From positions 1 through 8,017 of the forward strand of contig CAZPSP010000117.1 in NCBI GenBank assembly GCA_964589285.1: a DNA stretch of 8,017 nt, read 5' to 3'. Source of the stretch: DAOUEG01 sp964589285. Its GTDB lineage: Bacteria; Chloroflexota; Dehalococcoidia; Dehalococcoidales; RBG-16-60-22. The translations under genes and the position numbers were made by a program. Below the pieces are notes generated by a model, which made no database searches, was not told the origin of the DNA, and saw only the letters and a list, made by a program, of their open reading frames with translations. Every line of letters begins with the position of its first letter. Positions within the stretch are counted from its first letter, which is position 1. Shown piece by piece: positions 1 to 6,817 of the stretch.

Positions 1-2615
1 TTTCCTCCTTCGACAACCCAGGCGTCGAACCGCAAGCCGGCTCCCGGGTCATATTCGCGGGCAAAAGCTTCGGGGTAGTTCTCTTTCCACTCCGCCCATT
101 CCTGGGCGGTAACTTTCCGGACGTCTACGAGGTAGCCGCTGGTGGCTTCGCCCACGGCGTTCTTGGAGGAAACGCCGAGCGGTGAGATGGTATTGATGGC
201 GCCGCCGCGGTCGACCTTGCCGGGAATGATGGGATCGTACCGGGCGCCATGGTCCACGTAGGCCACACCGGGCATGATGCGTTCCCAGACACGGGCGCCG
301 CAGAGCACGATGCCGCGCTCGTTCATGACCTTGACGATGTCTCCGTCCTTGATGCCGCGTGCGGCGGCGGTGCTGGGATGGATCCAGACCGGCTCGTATT
401 TGTAGCCGTCCTCGCCGAGGACCTTCATCGTGGGCGCTTCGCGGGTCCAGGTAATATCGTCAGCCTGGGAGTGGACGCGCCACCGTCCGTGGTTGGACAT
501 CAGCAGGAGCGGGTACTGCGAGGCACGGTCGCTGGTGAGGCGCTCGTCGTGGGTGATATCTTTTTCGATCCACTTCGGTATCGGCGGGCGTTCGGTATCG
601 GTCGGGAATACTTCCGCGATCCTCTGGGAGTAGAACTCCAGCTTGCCGGTGGGAGTGGGCAGCGGGTACTTTTCGGGATCGTCGTAGAAGTTGCGGAGGC
701 CGACGGTATCTTTCTCCCAATCCTTGGCTACCGGCAGGACAACATACTTGTTCTCGACGAATTTTTCCCAGGGGATAAAATTATCGAGCTTCATGTTATC
801 GAAAACCTGTTTTTCCAGGTCGCGGGTGGTCATACCTTCGGTCATCTGTTCTTCGTAGCCGAGTTTCTTGGAGATCTCGAGGACGATCTCGTAGTCGCTC
901 TTGGACTCGCCGACCGGCTGGACGGCCTGTTCCTGGAGGGCCACGCTGTGGAAGTGGACGCCCTGGCGGGTAGTGGTGACGATGTCTTCGACTTCCAGGG
1001 TCGTATTGGCCGGCAGGATGATGTCGGCGATGAGGCAGTCGTTCTCCAGCCACGGGTGCTGGGCGACCACCGTTTCGATCTTCGGGCTGCGGAACGCGTC
1101 AACGGTAAGATTGCCGAAGTTCCAGCAGGTAATGCGGCAGGGAGTGTCCGTCCATATCATGTGGAATTCCTGACCGCCGTCTTCCTTCGGGTAGGTGTAC
1201 TTGATGAACTGATCGTCGACCGGTTCTTCGATGCCGCCGTTGCCCCAGAAGGTAAGCGGCGGGCGCAGGATGGCTTCCTGGATGAACGTCTTCGGGACGA
1301 GCTGCTTGCCCCAGGCGCGGATGGTAGTCTGCACCGGTTTGGTCAGCCGCTCGGAAAGAGACGGGTTGAAGAAGCGGGTGCTCTTGAGTCCCTCGGCGCG
1401 CGGCATGCCGCCGTAGGTGATCTGGGTCTGGTGGATGCCGGGACCGCCGAGCCCCTGCATGCCGAGCATGATGCACTCGAGGCGGGCCGGTTCATGGGAG
1501 AACGGGCCGCGGGCCATGGAACCGCCGAAGTAGTGGGCGTAGGAGGTCTTATTCTTGGCGATCTCACGGGCGAAGGCTTTGATGGTCCATTCCGGGACGC
1601 CGCACTTGGGTGAAGCCCAGGCCGGGGTCTTGGGAATGCCGTCTTCCTTGCCCATGACGTAATCTTCGACCTTGTCCATGCCGACGGCGTGGGTCTTGAC
1701 GTAATCCTTCTTCCAGGTGCCTTCTTTTATCCACGTGTAGATAATGGCCAGTTGGAGGGCGGCGTCCGTGTTGGGCAGGACGGGTATCCACTTGTCCGCG
1801 TGCACGGCGGCGCCGTAGTTCAGGTCCGGGCAAACGTAGACCTGTTTGATGCCTACCTCGGTCCAGAAGTAACACAGGCGGGTGGCGGACTGGCCGACGA
1901 AGCCCCAGGGTGTGGTCTCGGGGTCGCAGCCCCAGAACAGCACCATGTCGCAGTTCTCGGTCATGTCCTTGATAACGTTGTCTGACGGGTCCATCATACC
2001 GACGAGGCCCTGGCCCCAGACGTGCTTGGAGCCCCAGTACCAGCCTTCCCAGCTGTCCGGGTTGCGGACCTGCTGAGTGAAGCCGCCCATCTTATCGAGC
2101 AGCCGGCCCTGCTGACCGTGGCAGGTATTGATGGTCTTGCATTCGCCGTGGCCGTCGCCCTGGACCAGGATGCCGAGCGGGCCGTATTCCTTGTGGATTC
2201 TCTTCACTTCAGAAGCTACCAGTTCAGCCGCTTCTTCCCATGAGATCCTCACATATTTGCTCTTGCCGCGGTTCTGAGGATTGCGGTTTCCCTTGGGGTC
2301 CCAGTCCACGCGCTTCAAGGGATACTTGATGCGGTTGGGAGAGAAGGTTCTCTTTTTATACGCGAGAGAAAAGGGCGAGGGCATGGCTTTGAACAGGGGT
2401 TTGTATTCCTTGCCGTTCCGTCTCATTGTCCAGGGACGGAACGACTCGCGGTCGTACTTCCAGTCGTACTTGAACGGCCGGATACGGACTACTTTGCCGT
2501 CTTTGACATCGACGGCACATTCACCGCCGCCCCCGAGCAGACCGCCGAGAGCAAGGTTTTTGATTACCGTCTTGTCTGGCTTTACATCAACTTTTTTGAC
2601 ACTACCGTCAGACAT
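1..2615 (-). CDS. Molybdopterin (bis-MGD) oxidoreductase, transhydroxylase-like large subunit, 3' end outside the window
   Basis: The frame from the ATG at 2615 stays open for 871 codons to the left edge. An AAGGAG ribosome site at 2623-2630 lies 9 nt upstream of the ATG. The protein reads as a DMSO-reductase-superfamily catalytic subunit: an N-terminal segment (about 30-60), the molybdopterin core (about 120-590, including WGCDPETTPWG at 228-238 and the ADIILPANTTLEVEDI block near 530-545) and a C-terminal dinucleotide-binding domain (RWRVHSQADD at 711-720, then GIKDGDIVKV near 754-763). There is no N-terminal CxxCxxxC cluster motif and no Tat or Sec signal, so it is probably cytoplasmic and needs a separate iron-sulfur partner. 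Residues H156 and D187-S188-W189 fall where I recall H144 and D174-S175-W176 in Pelobacter transhydroxylase, the Ser being the metal ligand. That large subunit is about 875 residues, so few residues should be missing here. A beta subunit may lie beyond the left edge. Related families include acetylene hydratase and gut catechol dehydroxylases, so the substrate is unproven. The superfamily is sure; the subfamily is likely. Confidence 0.9.
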   Translation of the reverse strand, partial: MSDGSVKKVDVKPDKTVIKNLALGGLLGGGGECAVDVKDGKVVRIRPFKYDWKYDRESFRPWTMRRNGKEYKPLFKAMPSPFSLAYKKRTFSPNRIKYPLKRVDWDPKGNRNPQNRGKSKYVRISWEEAAELVASEVKRIHKEYGPLGILVQGDGHGECKTINTCHGQQGRLLDKMGGFTQQVRNPDSWEGWYWGSKHVWGQGLVGMMDPSDNVIKDMTENCDMVLFWGCDPETTPWGFVGQSATRLCYFWTEVGIKQVYVCPDLNYGAAVHADKWIPVLPNTDAALQLAIIYTWIKEGTWKKDYVKTHAVGMDKVEDYVMGKEDGIPKTPAWASPKCGVPEWTIKAFAREIAKNKTSYAHYFGGSMARGPFSHEPARLECIMLGMQGLGGPGIHQTQITYGGMPRAEGLKSTRFFNPSLSERLTKPVQTTIRAWGKQLVPKTFIQEAILRPPLTFWGNGGIEEPVDDQFIKYTYPKEDGGQEFHMIWTDTPCRITCWNFGNLTVDAFRSPKIETVVAQHPWLENDCLIADIILPANTTLEVEDIVTTTRQGVHFHSVALQEQAVQPVGESKSDYEIVLEISKKLGYEEQMTEGMTTRDLEKQVFDNMKLDNFIPWEKFVENKYVVLPVAKDWEKDTVGLRNFYDDPEKYPLPTPTGKLEFYSQRIAEVFPTDTERPPIPKWIEKDITHDERLTSDRASQYPLLLMSNHGRWRVHSQADDITWTREAPTMKVLGEDGYKYEPVWIHPSTAAARGIKDGDIVKVMNERGIVLCGARVWERIMPGVAYVDHGARYDPIIPGKVDRGGAINTISPLGVSSKNAVGEATSGYLVDVRKVTAQEWAEWKENYPEAFAREYDPGAGLRFDAWVVEGG

Positions 2616-2622
2616 ACAGTCA

Positions 2623-2630
2623 CTCTCCTT
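2623..2630 (-). promoter_or_regulatory. Ribosome binding site of the molybdopterin oxidoreductase
   Basis: On the minus strand this reads AAGGAGAG. Its AGGAG core sits 9 nt before the ATG at 2615-2613. It supports that start, since the next in-frame methionine is at residue 64, inside conserved sequence. Confidence 0.75.
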
Positions 2631-2676
2631 CCAAGACTTTGTCTGTTGATTGGACCTTTTAGATTACACACTTTCC

Positions 2677-2697
2677 AACGGGACGGTCTATCCCGTT
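2677..2697 (-). repeat. Perfect 7-bp inverted repeat in the leader
   Basis: Arms AACGGGA (2677-2683) and TCCCGTT (2691-2697) flank a 7-nt loop. Because the arms are reverse complements, the stem can form on either strand. It lies about 62 nt upstream of the oxidoreductase ATG. An adjacent CCCG-AAAAA-CGGG sequence on the minus strand overlaps one arm and would be a competing, weaker hairpin, so the leader may have alternative folds. Confidence 0.5.
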
Positions 2698-2743
2698 TTT
2701 CGGGTGGGAGCTTGGGTATGCAGAACCCCGCTACAGGCCCCGG

Positions 2744-2792
2744 CGGGACGGCCCCCTTCCCGTATCGTCCCGGCCCCGGTCATACCGGGACC
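2744..2792 (-). repeat. Two adjacent GC-rich hairpins in the leader
   Basis: The first transcribed stem pairs 2784-2792 with 2772-2780 (GGTCCCGGT against ACCGGGGCC, one U-G wobble, loop ATG). The next stem pairs 2766-2772 with 2744-2750 (CGGGACG against CGTCCCG). They share base 2772, so either they stack directly or they compete at that base. No T-run follows, so neither looks like an intrinsic terminator. Confidence 0.5.
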
Positions 2793-2871
2793 ACGAGGCT
2801 GTTTCTAGGCGCGCAAAGCGGAGGCCGGATAAAAGGATAGAAGCAGGCCATTCTTACGCAATGCCTCCCCT

Positions 2872-2901
2872 AATCTACATGAGAAATTTGATTGTTGTCA
2901 A
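2872..2901 (-). promoter_or_regulatory. Sigma70-type promoter for the molybdopterin oxidoreductase
   Basis: On the minus strand a perfect TTGACA -35 box (2901-2896) is followed after 18 nt by TAGATT (2877-2872), which matches four of six bases of the -10 consensus. The predicted start of transcription is near 2865, giving the roughly 250-nt leader. This is the best promoter match I found in the intergenic region. Confidence 0.55.
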
Positions 2902-2920
2902 GTTCATTCAAGGCTCACAC

Positions 2921-2967
2921 GGGAAAAATTTCGCAGTGTTCCCTTATTGCGAAAAATTTGTTCTCCC
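2921..2967. promoter_or_regulatory. Operator-like dyad with an overlapping direct repeat between the divergent genes
   Basis: A perfect inverted repeat, TTTCGCA (2929-2935) and TGCGAAA (2948-2954), has a 12-nt spacer. Outside it the symmetry continues imperfectly to GGG (2921-2923) and CCC (2965-2967). The 9-mer GAAAAATTT also occurs twice in the same orientation (2923-2931 and 2951-2959), offset by 28 bp, close to three helical turns. The dyad centre lies about 76 bp upstream of the predicted minus-strand transcription start, a typical position for an activator site, and upstream of the plus-strand genes. The binding protein is unknown and no regulator gene is recognisable in the window. Confidence 0.4.
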
Positions 2968-3000
2968 GCCATTTATGCATCTGTTATGGCTGGAGAGGGG

Positions 3001-3031
3001 TTGTTTATGATTTATTTATCTTTCTTATGTT
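3001..3031 (+). promoter_or_regulatory. Possible weak promoter for the GH3-HD-GYP operon
   Basis: This AT-rich stretch is the only promoter-like sequence ahead of the plus-strand genes. TATGAT (3006-3011) is a good -10 match but has no clear -35 box. Alternatively TTGTTT (3001-3006) and TTATGT (3025-3030) are separated by 18 nt, both imperfect. An activator-dependent promoter using the upstream dyad would explain the poor -35, but that is inference. Confidence 0.25.
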
Positions 3032-3039
3032 AGGTTACG

Positions 3040-3070
3040 AAGGTACCGGTCTCGTACCTTGACATATGTC
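3040..3070. repeat. Inverted repeat followed by a perfect 10-bp palindrome
   Basis: AAGGTAC (3040-3046) and GTACCTT (3054-3060) are perfect 7-bp arms around a 7-nt spacer. They are followed immediately by the 10-bp palindrome GACATATGTC (3061-3070). The pair could be protein-binding sites just downstream of the plus-strand promoter, or a hairpin at the 5' end of the operon mRNA. Confidence 0.4.
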
Positions 3071-3083
3071 ATGAAGGTTCCGG

Positions 3084-3106
3084 CCGGTTTTCTTCACCGG
3101 TTTTTA
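3084..3106 (+). terminator. Short GC hairpin with T-run ahead of the GH3 gene, possible attenuator
   Basis: CCGGT (3084-3088) pairs with ACCGG (3096-3100) across a 7-nt loop, and five T residues (3101-3105) follow directly. The form is that of an intrinsic terminator, but the stem is only 5 bp. It lies upstream of the operon with no gene before it, so it could attenuate leader transcription. Chance is a real alternative. Confidence 0.25.
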
Positions 3107-3116
3107 TCGTGTGAAG

Positions 3117-3124
3117 AGAGGGAG
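3117..3124 (+). promoter_or_regulatory. Ribosome binding site deciding the GH3 start
   Basis: AGAGGGAG ends 7 nt before the ATG at 3132. An upstream in-frame GTG at 3111 has no ribosome site of its own, and this purine-rich site would lie inside its coding sequence. ATG 3132 is therefore preferred. Confidence 0.6.
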
Positions 3125-3131
3125 ATTTTCA

Positions 3132-4730
3132 ATGGAATACAGGTTCCCGGTAATCAAAGCGGATTCGGACCGGATCTGGCGCAAGTACTGCGGATTCCTT
3201 GACCTTAACCTGGATGAGTTCATGTCCGTTCAGGACGCCCTCATGGTACAGCAATTGAAACTGCTCGCCGGCTCGGACCTGGGCAGGCGCCTTTTCTGCG
3301 GAGCGGCCCCCTCCAGTACGGCGGAATACCGGGAGACCGTCCGCCTGACCACCTACGATGACTACCTGGCCGACCTGGATGAGAACATCGAGGCCACGCT
3401 CCCGGAAAGACCGTATACCTGGGCTAGCACCTTTGGTAACGGCGGAAGCTGCCGCAAGGTGCCGTACACCCGGGAAGCCTATGAACGCGCCCTGGATAAC
3501 CTCATGGCGATCTTTATCCTTTCCTGCTCACGGAAGAGAGGCCGCAGCGGCCTCGCCGAGCGTGACAGGGTCCTCTATAACGTTGCGCCCGCCCCCTATC
3601 TCTCAGGGATTCTGGCAGCCGGCGCCAGCCGCGCCTTCAACCTGCGCCCCGTCATGCCTCCGGACCTCCATGACGGCATGGACTTCCGCGACAAGATCAC
3701 CCAAGGCTATGAGATGTCTCTCAGGACCGGTGTCGATATCATGATCGCCATGACCAGCGTGCTGGTCAAGACCGCCAATGAATTCAACAGTATGTCCGCG
3801 AATAAAGGCGTTTTACGGCATTTCAAACACCCCGCCCAGGCTTACCGCGTCATCAAGGCCTATCTGACGAGTAAACTGGAAAACCGCCCGATTCTCCCCA
3901 AAGACCTCTGGCCCATCAAATCGCTGATCGGGTGGGGCATCGATACCAGTATCTACCGCGAACACATTCACCGCTTCTGGGGCGCATATCCGTATGAATT
4001 CCATGCCTGCACCGAGGGCGGCATCATGGGCGTCCAGAGCTGGACGCGGAACGGACTGACCCTGATTCCTCATTCCAACTACTTTGAATTTATTCCGGAA
4101 TCCGAATGGCTCAAGTGCCGCCGCAATGTATTCTACGAACCGCGCACGGTGCTGCTCCCGCAGGTGAAGACCGGGCAAAGGTACGAACTTGTTATTTCGA
4201 ACTACTACGGCATGCCCTTCGTTCGGTACCGCCTCGGTCACCTGATGCGGGTAACCTCCATGGAAGACTTCGAGGCTGGTATCCGGCTTCCGCAATTCGT
4301 CTTTGAAGCTCGAGCGGATGATCTCATCGATATTGCCGGCTTCACCCGTATCAGTGAGAAAACCGTCACCCAGGCGATAGCCAACTGCCATCTGAACTTC
4401 GAAGACTGGACCATACGCAAAGAAATTTCCCATGGCAAGCCGGTCCTTCATATATATATAGAGACGGATAGTCCGGTGGAGGACGCGGAACTAGCCGCCA
4501 TGCTCCACCGTGAACTTACGGAAACAGACCCCGGTTATCATGACCTGGTCAAGCTCATGGAGATACACCCGCTGACATTGACCAGGCTCGTTCCCGGTTC
4601 CTTTTCCCGCTATTACGAGGAAAAACAGCAGCAGGGACTGGCGCTGGGCCTTTCCCGTCCGCCGCGCGTTAACGCTCCGGATTCAGTCATCGAGGAACTG
4701 ACCGGCCTGTTACCGGTATTGCAGACCTAG
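3132..4730 (+). CDS. GH3-family acyl-adenylate-forming protein with divergent nucleotide-binding motifs
   Basis: The 532-residue protein has the GH3 layout. The LTTYDDY segment (72-78) comes early, a P-loop-like TFGNGGSCRKVP (100-111) follows, a central FHACTEGG (290-297) matches the family's Y-x-SSE motif region, FVRYRLGH (363-370) matches the YR-x-GD motif, and the tail carries LVPGSFSRYYEE (486-497) then RPPRV (509-513). GH3 proteins activate carboxylic acids with ATP and, in plants, transfer them to amino acids; bacterial members are poorly studied. Here the P-loop has lost most Ser/Thr residues, and the usual Asp after YRLG, which holds the AMP ribose, is His370. Activity may be altered or lost. 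No signal peptide or membrane segment is seen. The ATG at 3132 is chosen for its ribosome site; a GTG at 3111 would add 7 residues. The stop is 26 nt before the next gene, so they are probably cotranscribed. The family call is fairly firm; the substrate is unknown. Confidence 0.85.
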   Translation: MEYRFPVIKADSDRIWRKYCGFLDLNLDEFMSVQDALMVQQLKLLAGSDLGRRLFCGAAPSSTAEYRETVRLTTYDDYLADLDENIEATLPERPYTWASTFGNGGSCRKVPYTREAYERALDNLMAIFILSCSRKRGRSGLAERDRVLYNVAPAPYLSGILAAGASRAFNLRPVMPPDLHDGMDFRDKITQGYEMSLRTGVDIMIAMTSVLVKTANEFNSMSANKGVLRHFKHPAQAYRVIKAYLTSKLENRPILPKDLWPIKSLIGWGIDTSIYREHIHRFWGAYPYEFHACTEGGIMGVQSWTRNGLTLIPHSNYFEFIPESEWLKCRRNVFYEPRTVLLPQVKTGQRYELVISNYYGMPFVRYRLGHLMRVTSMEDFEAGIRLPQFVFEARADDLIDIAGFTRISEKTVTQAIANCHLNFEDWTIRKEISHGKPVLHIYIETDSPVEDAELAAMLHRELTETDPGYHDLVKLMEIHPLTLTRLVPGSFSRYYEEKQQQGLALGLSRPPRVNAPDSVIEELTGLLPVLQT

Positions 4731-4756
4731 GAATCAAAGGGAAAACTGAGAACATA

Positions 4757-6781
4757 ATGGAATTTTATTTACTCATACCGGTCATCGAGGTAGCGTTCTG
4801 CGTGGGACTTCTCGTGGTCCTGATGACCAGCGGGAAACGTCACATTGCCAGAAGGCCCTTTGCCATGTTCCTTGTTCTCATGGCTTTCTGGGGAGTTTTT
4901 GTCTTCATGATGCGTTTCAGCCGGACGATGGAGGACGCTCTCCTCTGGGAAAAATTCATCCTCGGGGCCATTCTCACCGCTTCCCTCCTGTTTTTCCAAT
5001 TTTCCATTTCTTTAACTTCATCGCGCGTCAGTGTCAAGATCATGGTCCCGCTGTATACCGCGTTCTTCCTGGTCATGGCTCTCATCCCCACAAACTTTGT
5101 CGTCAGGGGTATGCAGGCGATGTGGTACGGCAAGGCCCCGGTGGTCGGACCGGCATTCCCCCTCTTTGTACTTTGCGCTTACGTGCCGCTTGTCTTCAGC
5201 AGTGTCATGCTGATCAAACTCTGCCGTTCCCGGAACGTAGATGAACGCAATCGGGCGCAGTACATTCTCGTCGGTATGATCGCCATGTTCATCGGCGCGA
5301 CGACGGACTACCTGCCATCCCTTGGCCTGAACCTCTATCCGCTCGGGATCATCGGCAACATCCTTTTCTGCGTCATTGCCACTTCCGGCATGCTGAAACA
5401 TAATCTGCTGGAAATGAGGGTGATGGCCCGTAAAGGCCTCTCTTATGCTCTGACCGGTATCGTTGTCTTCGGCACGTTCGGCTGCCTCATTTATCTGCTG
5501 AGCTACTTTTTCCACAATTTCATGAGCCCGGTCTCAATGACCATCACCATTGTAGCTACATTTATCGTTGCCACCGTGTTTCATCCCGTGCTGGCGCAGT
5601 TCCAACAGACGGTCGACCGCTGGTTCTTCCGCGGACGCTATGACCACATCCAGATCCTGAAACGTTTTACCGAGAAGACCAAGGACGATCTGAATCTGGA
5701 AGGCCTCTCGGGCGCGCTGGTCAACGCCGCGGCGGCAGCCATGGACAGCCGGGGAGCCTATCTCCTCCTTCCGGAAACACCCACCGGTGAATACACGACA
5801 TTTATCTATGCCGGTCAGCAGCCGGTCAACGGTTTGACCTTCGCGGTCAACAGCGCCCTTGTCACGACCATGCAGCAGCAGGGGATTATCGATTCCACCG
5901 ATATGGAGACGATACCTTCGCTCCTGGCCCTCACCGCTTATGAACAGAACATTATCCGGCTGAACAGCATCGAACTCATGGTGCCTCTGCGTAATGAAGG
6001 GGAACTCATCGGGATCCTGTTCTTGACGGACAAACACTCCGGTGAACTGTATACCCATGAAGAGCGTCGGCTCCTGATGAAGGCGGCCTCGGATGTAGCG
6101 GCCAATATGCGCAACGCCACCCGGTTCGAGAGCCTGAAGCAGGGCCATAACAAAATGGAGAAGGTCATCGACGGCATTATCCACGCTATAACGCTGGTGG
6201 TGGAAACCCGGGACCCGTACACCGCCGGTCACCAGCGGCGCGTTGCGGAACTGGCCCGGCGCATCGCCGGTGAAATGGGACTGAGTCCCTGGCAGCAGTC
6301 CGGCATCTATATCAGCGGCCTTCTGCATGACGTCGGCAAGATCGCCGTGCCGTCTGAAATTTTAAGCAAACCCGGCAAGATCAGCCAGTATGAGTTCAGT
6401 ATTATCAAGAACCACAGCCAGGTGGGGTATGATATCCTGCAGCGGATCGATTTCTCCTGGCCGGTGGCCAAAGCGGTTCTCCAGCACCACGAGCGCATGG
6501 ACGGGTCCGGCTATCCGGAAGGCCTTAGCGGAGAAGAAATCATTCTGGAAGCCCGGATACTGGGAGTAGCGGACGTGGTCGAAGCAATGTCTTCCCATCG
6601 TCCTTACCGCCCCGCTCTGGGTCTCACCGCTGCCCTGGAAGAGATCATCAAGGGCATGGGCAAGCTGTACGACCCCACGGTAGCCAGGGCCTGCCTGTCC
6701 CTGCTCGAGAAAAATGAAATGGAATTCGACCGCATCATGGAAGCGGCCGCCAGCAACGAATATACGCTCGAACTGGTCTAG
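4757..6781 (+). CDS. Membrane-bound GAF and HD-GYP domain protein, predicted cyclic di-GMP phosphodiesterase
   Basis: The 674-residue protein begins with about nine hydrophobic helices (roughly 4-24, 34-54, 66-86, 93-111, 132-153, 167-185, 194-212, 230-252, 258-276). The first seven resemble the 7TM sensor region of histidine kinases. VDRWFFRGRYD (286-296) follows, a linker seen in many membrane sensor kinases, then a GAF-like domain (about 305-455) and an HD-GYP domain (about 470-660). HD-GYP hallmarks are intact: E483, R485, D486 and H491 in ETRDPYTAGH; H524-D525 and K528; H553; H577-H578-E579 with D582; G585-Y586-P587; D606. It should therefore hydrolyse cyclic di-GMP at the inner membrane face. 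No GGDEF, EAL, kinase or receiver domain is present. The ribosome site is weak (AAAGGG at 4736-4741 is 15 nt from the ATG), suggesting translational coupling to the GH3 gene 26 nt upstream. The signal sensed is unknown. Confidence 0.92.
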   Translation: MEFYLLIPVIEVAFCVGLLVVLMTSGKRHIARRPFAMFLVLMAFWGVFVFMMRFSRTMEDALLWEKFILGAILTASLLFFQFSISLTSSRVSVKIMVPLYTAFFLVMALIPTNFVVRGMQAMWYGKAPVVGPAFPLFVLCAYVPLVFSSVMLIKLCRSRNVDERNRAQYILVGMIAMFIGATTDYLPSLGLNLYPLGIIGNILFCVIATSGMLKHNLLEMRVMARKGLSYALTGIVVFGTFGCLIYLLSYFFHNFMSPVSMTITIVATFIVATVFHPVLAQFQQTVDRWFFRGRYDHIQILKRFTEKTKDDLNLEGLSGALVNAAAAAMDSRGAYLLLPETPTGEYTTFIYAGQQPVNGLTFAVNSALVTTMQQQGIIDSTDMETIPSLLALTAYEQNIIRLNSIELMVPLRNEGELIGILFLTDKHSGELYTHEERRLLMKAASDVAANMRNATRFESLKQGHNKMEKVIDGIIHAITLVVETRDPYTAGHQRRVAELARRIAGEMGLSPWQQSGIYISGLLHDVGKIAVPSEILSKPGKISQYEFSIIKNHSQVGYDILQRIDFSWPVAKAVLQHHERMDGSGYPEGLSGEEIILEARILGVADVVEAMSSHRPYRPALGLTAALEEIIKGMGKLYDPTVARACLSLLEKNEMEFDRIMEAAASNEYTLELV

Positions 6782-6804
6782 ATAAAGTTCGGGTTTGGAC
6801 ATTT

Positions 6805-6812
6805 GAGGAGGT
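6805..6812 (+). promoter_or_regulatory. Strong ribosome binding site of the small secreted protein
   Basis: GAGGAGGT ends 5 nt before the ATG at 6818. It is the strongest ribosome site on the plus strand here and clearly better than that of the HD-GYP gene, suggesting that the small secreted protein is made in excess of its operon partners. Confidence 0.7.
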
Positions 6813-6817
6813 AGAAG

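Larger units (their letters stand above)
2616..2865 (-). promoter_or_regulatory. Long structured 5' leader of the molybdopterin oxidoreductase mRNA
   Basis: About 250 nt separate the predicted transcription start (near 2865) from the ATG at 2615, and no convincing gene lies between them. The minus-strand RNA can form three GC-rich stems. The first is a 9-bp stem with a 3-nt loop (arms 2784-2792 and 2772-2780). The second is a 7-bp stem (arms 2766-2772 and 2744-2750) with a 15-nt loop; it shares base 2772 with the first. The third is a 7-bp stem AACGGGA/TCCCGTT (arms 2691-2697 and 2677-2683). The element GGGAC or its complement recurs in all three. The first stem contains a U-G pair on the minus strand that would be a C-A mismatch on the plus strand, which mildly favours function as minus-strand RNA. 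I could not match it to a known riboswitch. A molybdenum or tungsten cofactor riboswitch is an obvious candidate but is not shown. Confidence 0.45.

Noticed and set aside
249..1613. A 454-codon open frame on the plus strand
   Set aside because: It lies wholly antisense to the molybdopterin oxidoreductase, whose minus-strand protein carries clear family motifs. The plus-strand product has no recognisable pattern and is a GC-rich shadow.
2281..2840. Plus-strand open frames at 2281-2649 and 2646-2840
   Set aside because: The first overlaps the N-terminal coding region of the oxidoreductase antisense. The second lies in the hairpin-rich leader, with no ribosome site and an implausible Gly/Pro-rich product.
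3059..3087. TTGACA at 3059-3064 as a -35 box for the GH3 operon
   Set aside because: The sequence 16-18 nt downstream is GC-rich (CCGGCCGG) with no -10 box. The TTGACA arises from the edge of the palindrome GACATATGTC.
3111..3131. GTG at 3111 as the start of the GH3 gene
   Set aside because: There is no ribosome site upstream of it, whereas AGAGGGAG at 3117-3124 is well placed for the ATG at 3132.
2616..3131. A tRNA, other standard RNA gene or CRISPR array in the large intergenic region
   Set aside because: I found no cloverleaf-like arrangement, no CCA end and no regularly spaced repeats. The repeats present are short dyads and hairpins.
3813..4451. A 212-codon open frame on the minus strand
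   Set aside because: It is antisense to the GH3 gene within conserved coding sequence, has no ribosome site, and its product resembles nothing known.
5534..6328. A 264-codon open frame on the minus strand
   Set aside because: It is antisense to the GAF and HD-GYP part of the phosphodiesterase gene. The plus-strand motifs are intact and leave no doubt which strand codes.
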